The notes beneath the pieces are model-generated. The model worked only from the letters and a program-made list of their open reading frames with translations. It did not search any database and was not told where the DNA came from. Shown here in pieces: positions 57,801 through 64,000 of a stretch of DNA of 64,000 nt. Source of the DNA: Dickeya dianthicola NCPPB 453 (GTDB lineage Bacteria > Pseudomonadota > Gammaproteobacteria > Enterobacterales > Enterobacteriaceae); contig NZ_CM001841.1 in NCBI RefSeq assembly GCF_000365305.1, forward strand, positions 2,947,120 through 3,011,119, given 5' to 3'. How positions within the stretch are numbered: position 1 is the first letter of the stretch; the number at the start of each line of letters is the position of its first letter. A program made the position numbers and the translations under genes.

Positions 57801-59028
57801 GACTGTCTACTTCAGGAAAAGAAAGACCAAACAAAAGCGACGACGGTGCCGATGACAGCCTGGCCTCCATGACCGCCAGCAGTTGCGGACTGTCGCTGAC
57901 ATGACCGAACAGCAGCGCGCCGCATAACCGGTCATCGCGGAATATCAGGCGGCGATAATGGCCGCCGAGCGGGTCTGACAGCGAGTGGAGCCGATCGCCC
58001 TCCTGCGGGTGCAACTCCCCCGCGCTCACTACGTCAATCCCGGTAACTTTCAGTCGGGTAGCCAGCGCCGCCGGGGCGTAATCCGCCACGGGCCGTCCCG
58101 CCAGCCGGGCGGCCAGCACATCGGCTTGCGCCAGGCAGGGGGCCACTAACCCAACCGTTTCACCTTTCACTTCAGCGCACTCGCCGAATGCGCTGATGTA
58201 TTCATCGGCGGTGCGCAACTGGCCGTCGGCCAGAATGCCGCGCCCGCACGCCAGGCCGCTGTCGCGAGCCAGCTCACACACCGGCTGCACGCCGGTCGCC
58301 ACCACCACCAGACCGGCAGGCAGGCGTGTGCCGTCCGCCAGTTCCACCGCCTCGACCTGCCCGTTGCCGGACCATTCATTACCGCACCATTCATTACTGG
58401 AAAGCGCCCGGATCTGCACGCCGGTCAGGCAACGAATACCGCGCTCATGCAGCCGGCTGCACAGCAGGTCGCTGGCGGTGGCATCGAGCTGACGCTCCAT
58501 CAGCCGGGCGTGGCGGTGCAGCAGCGTCACCGTAGCGCCTTGCAAACGCAGCGCGGCGGCGGCCTCAATGCCCAGTAATCCGCCGCCGATCACCACCACC
58601 GGCCTGCCCTGCCGCACCGCCGCCCACATCCGCTCAACGTCATCCAGCGTACGAAAGCCCATCACGCCCGGCAGGTCGATGCCCGGCAACAGCGGCATAA
58701 ACGGACGGGAACCGGTGGCGAACACCAGTTGGTCATATGCCAGGCGACGGCGGTCGGTGGTCACTTCCCGTGCGTCCCGATCAATGCTCAGCGCCGACTC
58801 GCCGGTCAGTATGGTCACGTCCATTGTTGCCGGCGCGGGTTCTAACTGCGTGTCCTCAAAGGTTTTTTCTCCCCCCAGCACCGACGAAAGCAGCACGCGG
58901 TTATAGCTGTCGCGCGGCTCGCGGTCGATGACGGTGACGCGGTAGCGTTGCGGTGCCAGTTGCCCCAGTCGCTTTACCAGCCGGGCGCTGGACAGACCGT
59001 TGCCGATAATCACCAGATGCGCGCTCAT
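54829..59028 (-). CDS. nasB: fused NasC electron-transfer subunit and NADH-nitrite reductase (NasB, NirB+NirD)
   Basis: One open frame of 1,399 codons joins two proteins that are separate in Klebsiella. Residues 1-418 are NasC-like: FAD motif IIGNGLSSARL and NAD motif VIGGGLLGIEAAA, the subunit that passes NADH electrons to NasA. Residues 419-1399 are nitrite reductase: FAD (VVGHGMVGHHF), NAD (VVGGGLLGLEAAN), a BFD [2Fe-2S] domain (ICSCHNVSK...GTGCGGCVP), the siroheme/[4Fe-4S] cysteines (KSCVGSTWC, SGCTREC) and a C-terminal NirD-like Rieske-fold region. The junction keeps a Met (57774) with AAGGA 8 nt upstream, the likely old nasB start, so both a fusion and a free NasB may be made. The nasC symbol applies to the N-terminal part. 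It lies 12 nt after nasD. Confidence 0.92.
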   Translation of the reverse strand: MSAHLVIIGNGLSSARLVKRLGQLAPQRYRVTVIDREPRDSYNRVLLSSVLGGEKTFEDTQLEPAPATMDVTILTGESALSIDRDAREVTTDRRRLAYDQLVFATGSRPFMPLLPGIDLPGVMGFRTLDDVERMWAAVRQGRPVVVIGGGLLGIEAAAALRLQGATVTLLHRHARLMERQLDATASDLLCSRLHERGIRCLTGVQIRALSSNEWCGNEWSGNGQVEAVELADGTRLPAGLVVVATGVQPVCELARDSGLACGRGILADGQLRTADEYISAFGECAEVKGETVGLVAPCLAQADVLAARLAGRPVADYAPAALATRLKVTGIDVVSAGELHPQEGDRLHSLSDPLGGHYRRLIFRDDRLCGALLFGHVSDSPQLLAVMEARLSSAPSSLLFGLSFPEVDSRPSAVRISVMSKPVLVVVGHGMVGHHFLEQLVERSLHQQYHVVVFGEERHPAYDRVHLSEYFAGRSAESLSMVSDGFFEQHGIELRTGCQVTEIDRQRRCVRDANGQETPYDRLVLATGSYPFVPPMAGNDRPGCLVYRTLDDLDAIAAQARESRSGVVVGGGLLGLEAANALRQLGLETHVVEFAPRLMAVQLDDGGAQLLKRKIEALGLQVHTGKETRAITAGEQARHRMNFADGTALETDLVLFSAGIRPRDQLARDAGLETGARGGIVINDSCLTSDDAIFAIGECALWQGQMFGLVAPGYQMARTVAARLAQMAQQEQQEQSFTGADMSTKLKLLGVDVASIGDAHGHTEGSLSYQWNDEPNQVYKKIIVSADGKRLLGAVLVGDSSDYSTLLQMKLNDMTLPAHPESLILPALDGAAPKGLGVAALPDSAQICSCHNVSKADICAAVDNGCTDLASLKACTKAGTGCGGCVPLLKQVMEYQLQQSGIEVKKDICEHFAYSRQELYHLIRVNRIRSFDELLTRHGHGLGCEICKPLAGSMLASCWNDYVLKPEHVPLQDTNDRFLANIQKDGSYSVVPRIPGGEITPQGLIAIGQVAARYHLYTKITGGQRVDLFGARLEQLPAIWQELIDAGFETGHAYGKSLRTVKSCVGSTWCRYGVQDSTALAIALEHRYKGLRSPHKLKMAVSGCTRECAEAQGKDIGVIATDKGWNLYVCGNGGMKPRHADLFASDLDTDTLFRLIDRLLMFYIRTGDRLQRTSVWLDNLEGGIDYLRQVVVDDSLGIADELENEMRHVIDSYQCEWQTTLAHDEHRALFRAFLNSDTPDEAVVMVPERGQPRPARLEEKKPTTATVSDAPGAEGWQCVGFLSDIPAHAGMAARVGHQQVALFHLPAAQPGQAAHVFALDNQEPGSGANVLSRGIIGDVAGEPVVISPLYKKRLRLRDGVSPDDSQLRVRAWPVRLVQDRIWVANEPMAVAAADMAEVL

Positions 59029-59040
59029 CGCTTCCTCCCG

Positions 59041-59838
59041 TCAGGCCGCGTGCGGCTGTTTCTCATACAGGAAATGCAGCACCTGCTGGCGGTACTGGTG
59101 ATAACGCGGGTCATCCGCCAACGCCACGCGGGAGCGCGGGCGTTCCAACGCCACTGTCATTATCTCACCCACCGTGGCCGCCGGGCCGTTGGTCATCATC
59201 AGCACCCGGTCGGAGAGCAATACCGCTTCATCCACGTCATGGGTTATCAGCACGACGGTGGTGTTCAGCCGCTGCTGAATTTCCATCACCGCGTCCTGCA
59301 AATGGGCGCGGGTCAGCGCGTCCAGCGCGCCGAACGGCTCGTCCATCAGCAACACCTTGGGTTTCATCGCCAGCGCGCGGGCGATGCCCACCCGCTGCTT
59401 CATGCCGCCGGAAATCTCGTGCGGGCGCTTGTTCAGCGCGTGCCCCATGTGTACCCGTTCCAGGTTATGGACAATCCACTCGTGCATTTCCGCTTTGCCC
59501 ATCTTCTGGCCGCGGAATACCTGCTTCACCGCCAGCGCCACGTTGTCGTAGGTGGTAAGCCACGGCAGCAGCGAATGGTTCTGGAATACTACCGCCCGCT
59601 CCGGCCCCGGGCCGTCGATTTCGCGGTTGTCGCACAGCAGGCCGCCGCGGGTCGGCGCCGTCAGCCCGGCAATCAGGTTGAGCAACGTCGATTTGCCGCA
59701 GCCGGAGTGCCCGATCAGACTAAGGGTTTCCCCGGTATGGATATCGAAACTCACGTTATCGAGCGCCAGGAACGAGCCGCTGGCGGTGGAAAAACGCTGA
59801 CTGACCTGCTGAATACGAATAATCGGTTGATTGCGCAT
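59041..59838 (-). CDS. nasD: nitrate/nitrite ABC transporter ATP-binding protein
   Basis: A 265-residue ABC ATPase energising nitrate uptake. It has Walker A GHSGCGKST, signature ISGGMKQR and Walker B VLLMDEPFGALDALTR, with the D- and H-loops following. The start at ATG 59838 (MRNQPIIRI) is chosen because AAGGAGA lies 6 nt upstream and the upstream codons (open to 59862) overlap nasE. It lies 10 nt after nasE. With NasE and NasF it forms the importer of the NrtABCD/NasFED type. Confidence 0.95.
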   Translation of the reverse strand: MRNQPIIRIQQVSQRFSTASGSFLALDNVSFDIHTGETLSLIGHSGCGKSTLLNLIAGLTAPTRGGLLCDNREIDGPGPERAVVFQNHSLLPWLTTYDNVALAVKQVFRGQKMGKAEMHEWIVHNLERVHMGHALNKRPHEISGGMKQRVGIARALAMKPKVLLMDEPFGALDALTRAHLQDAVMEIQQRLNTTVVLITHDVDEAVLLSDRVLMMTNGPAATVGEIMTVALERPRSRVALADDPRYHQYRQQVLHFLYEKQPHAA

Positions 59839-59848
59839 ACGTTTCTCC

Positions 59849-60775
59849 TTAACGGGTTTCATAGCTGAAGCGTTTTGCCAGCAACATCAGCCCTTGCTCA
59901 AGTAACAGCCCGACCACGCCAATCACCAGAATGGCGATGATGATGTTGGGCACATTGAGGTTGTTCCACTCGTTCCAGATCCAGAAGCCGATGCCGATGC
60001 CGCCGGTCAACATTTCCGCCGCCACGATCACCAGCCAGGCAATGCCTATCGACAACCGTACCCCGGTCAGCACGTTCGGCAGCACCGCCGGCAGCAGGAT
60101 TTTGCGCATGATGGTGAATTCAGACAACTTCAGCACCCGCGCCACATTGAGATAATCCTGCGGAATCTGGCGCACCCCCTCGGCGGTGTTAAGGATCATC
60201 GGCCAGATGGAGCAGATAAAAATAGTCCAGCTGGAAGCCGGCTCGGCACGCTGGAACAGCAGCAGACCGATGGGCAGCCACGCCAGCGGGCTGACCGGAC
60301 GCAACAGCGAAACAATCGGGTTGAACATCGCCGCCATAAACCGGAAGCGGCCAATCAGGAAACCGGCGGGAATGCCCACCAGCGCCGCCAGCCCGAAACC
60401 GATGCCGACGCGTTTCAGCGACGCCAGCACGTTCCAGCCGATGCCCTGATCGTTAGGGCCGGCCACATAAAACGGATCGGCAAAAATGCTCTGCGCCGCC
60501 AGCCAGGTCTGCCACGGCGTCGGGAAACCCTTGCTGCTCAGCGCCGCCACCTGCCAGACCGCCAGCAGTAAAATCATGCCGACGCCGCCCGGCAGCAGCC
60601 GTGACAGCCATTGGCTCAGGCGCGGCCGCCAGACGGCGCGCGGCAACGCGGCGGATTCCGGCGCGGTTGTCGCCTCGGGCAGTGTCATCACGGTGGCATC
60701 GGTTACCACGTCAGTTTGTTCCGGCATCGCCGTATGCTCCGGCACGATCGAAAGAATCTGGGCTTGCGTTTTCAT
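59849..60775 (-). CDS. nasE: nitrate ABC transporter permease
   Basis: A 308-residue inner-membrane permease of the NrtB family. An N-terminal cytoplasmic tail of about 55 residues is followed by six hydrophobic segments. The EAA-type loop that contacts the ATPase is visible as LNVARVLKLSEFTIMRKILLPAVLPN. The signature PVSPLAWLPIGLLLF is shared with nitrate/sulfonate/taurine permeases. It lies 12 nt after nasF and just before nasD, in one operon. Confidence 0.95.
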   Translation of the reverse strand: MKTQAQILSIVPEHTAMPEQTDVVTDATVMTLPEATTAPESAALPRAVWRPRLSQWLSRLLPGGVGMILLLAVWQVAALSSKGFPTPWQTWLAAQSIFADPFYVAGPNDQGIGWNVLASLKRVGIGFGLAALVGIPAGFLIGRFRFMAAMFNPIVSLLRPVSPLAWLPIGLLLFQRAEPASSWTIFICSIWPMILNTAEGVRQIPQDYLNVARVLKLSEFTIMRKILLPAVLPNVLTGVRLSIGIAWLVIVAAEMLTGGIGIGFWIWNEWNNLNVPNIIIAILVIGVVGLLLEQGLMLLAKRFSYETR

Positions 60776-60787
60776 GGTCGCTCTCCG

Positions 60788-62077
60788 TTACTTTTTCACG
60801 CTGACGTTCACGCTAAAGCTGTTGGCATAACCGGCCGGATCGCTGCCGTCCCACCGCTTGCCGTCAATCAATACGCTGCTGCGCATCTCGCCGGACGGCA
60901 GCGGCACGTTGCCGACCGCGCTGGCCGCCTGTTTGTAGATATCGATGCGGTTGACCTGGCGGGCCACCGCCTGATAGTCCGGCTCCTGCGCCAGCAGGCC
61001 CCAGCGTTTGTGCTGGGTGAGGAACCACATACCGTCCGACAGGTACGGGAAGTTCACTTCGCCGGCGTGGTAGAAGCGCATGGCGTGCGCGTCCTGCCAG
61101 CGTTTGCCCGCGCCGTTGTCGTATTGCCCCAACATGCGCCCGACAATCGTCTCCTCCTGGGTGTTGACGTACGCGCGTCCGGCGATAACGCGGGCGGTTT
61201 CGCGCCGGTTGTCGTCTGAGCTGTCTATCCAGCGCGAGGCGTCCAGCACCGCTGCCGTCAGCGCGCGGGCGGTATTGGGGTTGGCGTTAACCCATTCGGC
61301 GGTGGTGCCGAGGACCTTCTCCGGATGATCCGGCCAAATATCCTGCGACGTGGCGGCGGTAAAACCGAGGCCGTCGGTAATGGCGCGCTGATTCCAGGGC
61401 TCGCCGACGCAGAAACCGCTCATGTTGCCGATCTTCATGTTCACCACCATTTGCGGCGGCGGCACCACCACGGTGCGCACATCGTCAAACGGGTTGATGC
61501 CGGCCGCGCCCAGCCAGTAATAGAGCCACATGGCGTGGGTGCCGGTGGGAAACGTCTGGGCGAAGGTGTAAGTCCCCGCCGGGCTGGCTGCAATAAACCG
61601 CTTCAGGCTGGCGGCATCGCTCACGCCCGCTTCGCGCAGCTTATTGGATAGGGTGATCGCTTGCCCGTTGTTGTTCAGCGTCATCAGCGCCGCCATATTG
61701 TGCTGCGGCCCCGCCGCACCGGCTTGCAAGCCGTACAGCAGCCCGTAAAGCACGTGAGCCGCGTCCAGTTCGCCGGACACCAGCTTGTCGCGCACCGCGG
61801 CCCAGCTCGCTTCCTTACTCGGCACAATGGTGATGCCGTATTTCTTGTCGAAGCCTTTTACCGAGGCCATCACTACCGAGGCGCAGTCGGTCAGCGGAAT
61901 AAAGCCGATGCGCACCTCGTTCTTCTCGGGGGCATCGGAACCGGCCGCCCAGGCGCGGTTCATCATTCCCGGCAGCAGCATGGCGCCGCCCAGTGCGGCA
62001 CTCCCCACCAAAAACTGGCGACGGGAAAACACCTTTTTTTGGTTATCGATTTTGTTATCGGTTGTGGAATCACTCAT
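60788..62077 (-). CDS. nasF: periplasmic nitrate-binding protein, Tat-exported
   Basis: A 429-residue NrtA-family receptor for nitrate/nitrite. The N-terminus has a twin-arginine signal (SRRQFLVGSAALGGAMLLPG) with a cleavage region at NRAWAAG, so it is exported folded. The mature part starts VRIGFIPLTDCASVVMA and contains NGQAITLSNKLREAGV and FCVGEPWNQRA of the family. The start at ATG 62077 (MSDSTTDN) is preferred because CGAGGTG lies before it and because the longer frame from 62131 would run into the terminator hairpin of the leader. It is the first gene of the operon and the one directly controlled by the leader antiterminator. Confidence 0.95.
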   Translation of the reverse strand: MSDSTTDNKIDNQKKVFSRRQFLVGSAALGGAMLLPGMMNRAWAAGSDAPEKNEVRIGFIPLTDCASVVMASVKGFDKKYGITIVPSKEASWAAVRDKLVSGELDAAHVLYGLLYGLQAGAAGPQHNMAALMTLNNNGQAITLSNKLREAGVSDAASLKRFIAASPAGTYTFAQTFPTGTHAMWLYYWLGAAGINPFDDVRTVVVPPPQMVVNMKIGNMSGFCVGEPWNQRAITDGLGFTAATSQDIWPDHPEKVLGTTAEWVNANPNTARALTAAVLDASRWIDSSDDNRRETARVIAGRAYVNTQEETIVGRMLGQYDNGAGKRWQDAHAMRFYHAGEVNFPYLSDGMWFLTQHKRWGLLAQEPDYQAVARQVNRIDIYKQAASAVGNVPLPSGEMRSSVLIDGKRWDGSDPAGYANSFSVNVSVKK

Positions 62078-62109
62078 CAACGACACCTCGGCAACCCGCC
62101 ATTCCGGCG

Positions 62110-62163
62110 GTAAAAACAAAAAAGCGCCCATAAGCCATGCGAAAATCGCACGCTTATGGGCGC
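62110..62163 (-). terminator. leader terminator of the nas operon (NasR-controlled attenuator)
   Basis: On the minus strand GCGCCCATAAGC and GCTTATGGGCGC form a perfect 12-bp stem, extended by GTGCGA/CGCATG around TTTT, followed by TTTTTTGTTTTT. It lies 46 bp upstream of the nasF start. Its 5' arm shares GCCCA with the second hexaloop hairpin, so the two structures exclude each other. Confidence 0.92.
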
Positions 62164-62200
62164 CTTTGCCCAGCGCTTTACCATGCCGCCATTAGCACGG
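62157..62200 (-). promoter_or_regulatory. dual hexaloop ANTAR-binding RNA element in the nas leader
   Basis: Two hairpins with six-base loops lie in tandem on the transcript: stem CCGTGC(T)/(G)GCATGG with loop AATGGC (62181-62200) and stem TGGGC/GCCCA with loop AAAGGC (62157-62172), separated by 8 nt. Both loops have A in position 1 and G in position 4, the pattern recognised by ANTAR antiterminators such as NasR and EutV. Bound NasR would hold the second hairpin and prevent the overlapping terminator from forming. Confidence 0.85.
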
Positions 62201-62231
62201 AAAAGTCGCAGTGAATTGTTACCGGAGATGA

Positions 62232-62247
62232 AGCAAGGTGTGTGCCA
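62232..62247 (-). promoter_or_regulatory. sigma-54 promoter of the nas operon
   Basis: TGGCACACACCTTGCT on the minus strand fits the sigma-54 consensus (TGGCACG-N4-TTGCW) with GG and GC 10 bp apart. Transcription would start near 62220, about 20 nt before the first hexaloop hairpin, matching the nasF promoter-leader layout known from Klebsiella. Confidence 0.88.
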
Positions 62248-62457
62248 ACCTGTCAAATATCCCTGTGACCTGACAGTGCATTGAGTAAACCGTCCATGCC
62301 GCGCCGGAGAGCCGACGTGTCCCGATAGGGCTATTCTGCTCGCCGGAGGCGGAGCAAATATTGAGCTGGATCAATTCAGCCGGGATATCCAACAGATTGT
62401 AAAAACGGCCGGTCGCCCGTGCGCGACCCGGCAAAACGAGGGAAAAACCGCCGCGGC

Positions 62458-62474
62458 TGCACCGTTATCTGGCA
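62458..62474 (-). promoter_or_regulatory. possible NtrC-binding site upstream of the nas promoter
   Basis: On the minus strand TGCCA-N7-GTGCA has one perfect and one partial half of the NtrC consensus (TGCAC-N7-GTGCA). It lies about 240 bp upstream of the predicted start, a workable distance for this enhancer protein. Confidence 0.35.
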
Positions 62475-62548
62475 AATCACGCACGCTTTATGTGCATTCA
62501 GCGCCGGTGTATAACAGGTTGCCGCGATGCAGACCGACGGCGCCGCCG

Positions 62549-63835
62549 TCAGGGCGTATTCTGAAACACATCCGCCACCGCCAGCATGGCGTTGGCAATC
62601 TCGATCAGTTTCTTGTTCTGGTTCATCGCCATGCGGCGCAAGGTTTTATAAGCCTCTTCTTCGCTTAAGCCCCGGTGCTGCATCAGCAACCCCTTGGCCC
62701 TATCAATCTGGCGGCGTTCATCCAGCGTCGCACGCATCGCCGCCAATTCATGATCCAACGCCTGCAAGCGCCGCGCCTGCTGCTGCACCAGCGACAGCAA
62801 CGAGCGCCCCAACTGCGGCCGCACGCCGTCGCTGTCGAGCCAGTCGCCTTGCCCGGCGGCGCTCTGCCCCATCTCCGAACGGGCGATAAACACCGAGTAG
62901 CTGTGATCGTCGCCCTGCTGCGCCATCAGGCTGGCGACATCCGCCTGCTGGTCGAGGCAGGCCTGCTCGGCAGCGGCGATGCGGTCGCGGCACAGCTGCA
63001 TCAGCGTCTGCGCCAGCCGATCCTCTATCTGTTTCATGGCGTCGATGCGCGCCGTCGCCAGCGCGAACCATTGCAAACCGCCTTCCCGCGGCAGGTTGTC
63101 CGGCATGCGGGTACAGGCCACGCGGCGCAACCGTTCAAACTCCCGATCGGTCGCCAGTGATTGCCAGTGCTCGCGGCTGGCGTCATCGGCAAAATTGGCG
63201 AAAGTATCGAAGCAACGCTCCTGACGGTCGATCAAATCCAGCAGCGTTTGTTGAACGCCGGCAGGGAATTCGCCGGCGGCAAATGCGGCAGCGCCGACCG
63301 CGCGCTCCTGCCCGGCCAGCTCTTTGCCCTGCATAAAGCTGAACATCGCCACCAGCGCACGGGCGATCACCGGTTCCGCCGCGGTGTCCGATACCTCGAA
63401 CACCAGCGTCAGCAGATGACGGATAATGTCGTTAAACACCGTCATCGCATCCGACTGCGCCAACACGCGCTGGCGCATCTGCTGGCGCAACGACGGCAGC
63501 AACCCCAGGGTGTAAACCACGCTGGCGGCGCGGCTGAACAACCGGCTGGCCTGCGGCAACAGCCCGGCGCGCTGCGCCAAATCGTCCAGTTGCGCCATGA
63601 ACTGCGACTCGGCTTGTTGCACATCCTGCTCGCGCTGCGGCAACTCATCCGCACACAGCCGCCCATCCGAACACAGAAACAGGTTGGAGGTGCCGCGTTC
63701 GCGTTGCAGCATATGCACCAATTGGCTGATGCGCCCCACCAGCTCGCCGCTTTGCAGCAGCCCGCGCAGGCTGTTTAATTCACACTGGCGCGAAGCCATC
63801 AGAAAACGAATTGTCGTTGAAGGGTCCGCTATCAT
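62549..63835 (-). CDS. nasR: nitrate/nitrite-responsive antiterminator (NIT + ANTAR domains)
   Basis: A 428-residue RNA-binding regulator. Residues about 30-290 form the all-helical NIT nitrate/nitrite sensor (LQRERGTSNLFLCSDG near the start), and the last 60 form the ANTAR domain (QIDRAKGLLMQHRGLSEEEA; YKTLRRMAMNQNKKLIEIAN). With nitrate or nitrite bound it attaches to the nas leader RNA and stops premature termination. ATG 63835 (MIADPST) has GAGAGA upstream and is preferred to the in-frame ATG at 63883. It lies upstream of nasF in the same direction, with its own transcription likely because the nas promoter lies between them. Confidence 0.95.
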   Translation of the reverse strand: MIADPSTTIRFLMASRQCELNSLRGLLQSGELVGRISQLVHMLQRERGTSNLFLCSDGRLCADELPQREQDVQQAESQFMAQLDDLAQRAGLLPQASRLFSRAASVVYTLGLLPSLRQQMRQRVLAQSDAMTVFNDIIRHLLTLVFEVSDTAAEPVIARALVAMFSFMQGKELAGQERAVGAAAFAAGEFPAGVQQTLLDLIDRQERCFDTFANFADDASREHWQSLATDREFERLRRVACTRMPDNLPREGGLQWFALATARIDAMKQIEDRLAQTLMQLCRDRIAAAEQACLDQQADVASLMAQQGDDHSYSVFIARSEMGQSAAGQGDWLDSDGVRPQLGRSLLSLVQQQARRLQALDHELAAMRATLDERRQIDRAKGLLMQHRGLSEEEAYKTLRRMAMNQNKKLIEIANAMLAVADVFQNTP

Positions 63836-64000
63836 TCTCTCTTCTCTCCATACGGCATGTGATGCGACGCGGCTAACCGCCATTTCGCCGCGAGACGAGG
63901 CATGACTCGCCTGGTTTGATGAATACCTGGTTTGATAAAGCTAAGAGTCTGGTAGTCCCAAATAACTGATGAATAGCGCAGAATCTCAGCAAGTGAGGTC

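Larger units (their letters stand above)
62078..62548. other. nasR-nasF intergenic control region
   Basis: A 471-bp gap containing the leader elements and the sigma-54 promoter. The remaining part, 62248-62548, shows no gene; apart from a possible NtrC site I find nothing assignable. Confidence 0.7.

Noticed and set aside
62492..62510. Second NtrC-like half site upstream of the nas promoter
   Set aside because: The spacing between half sites is 9 rather than 7 and only one half matches.

Overview
The window looks like chromosome of a soft-rot enterobacterium, most probably Dickeya (a related Serratia is possible). It contains the conserved block uvrY-uvrC-pgsA-tRNA-Gly, an enteric yecF and cycA, a Klebsiella-type assimilatory nitrate (nas) operon, and one side of a trans-AT polyketide cluster whose gene order (PKS / flavin monooxygenase / PKS / luciferase-like monooxygenase / PKS, with an HMG-synthase cassette beside it) matches the oocydin/haterumalide (ooc) cluster. 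The organism and the ooc assignment are inferences from gene content and order; no database search was made.

Region 1 (1-28.9 kb): the polyketide island. Five minus-strand genes form one tightly coupled unit: a 3,847-residue PKS with an FkbH starter domain, an FMO-type monooxygenase, a 2,526-residue PKS, a luciferase-like monooxygenase, and a third PKS that runs off the left edge. None of the PKSs carries an acyltransferase domain. Divergently from a 1-kb regulatory gap runs a complete beta-branching cassette (ACP, decarboxylating KS, HMG-CoA-synthase-like enzyme, two enoyl-CoA-hydratase-like enzymes). Paired ACPs with a Trp after the active-site motif occur in both large PKSs, so two beta-branching sites are likely. 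Two of the five ketosynthase domains have altered catalytic residues.

Region 2 (28.9-37.4 kb): a LysE-type exporter, tRNA-Gly, pgsA, uvrC, uvrY (TTG start), yecF, tRNA-Lys, cycA and a Nac-like regulator cut to its DNA-binding half.

Region 3 (37.4-46.4 kb): tRNA-Asn followed by a decayed accessory block (alcohol dehydrogenase and short-chain dehydrogenase pseudogenes beside an intact TetR regulator), then a glycosyltransferase, periplasmic gamma-glutamyltransferase, a chemoreceptor and a peptidase S66 fragment. Copies of a structured interspersed repeat punctuate regions 1-3.

Region 4 (46.4-51.3 kb): a LysR regulator, methionine aminotransferase ybdL, a periplasmic amino-acid-binding protein, an AT-rich ornithine-cyclodeaminase-like pseudogene and an FMN reductase.

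Region 5 (51.3-64 kb): the nas operon on the minus strand: nasR, then nasF-E-D (nitrate/nitrite ABC uptake), a fused nasC-nasB(nirB/nirD) reductase, nasA and cobA (siroheme synthesis). The nasF leader visibly carries a sigma-54 promoter, two A1/G4 hexaloop hairpins (the ANTAR target) and an overlapping intrinsic terminator, so nitrogen control and nitrate-dependent antitermination can both be read from the sequence.
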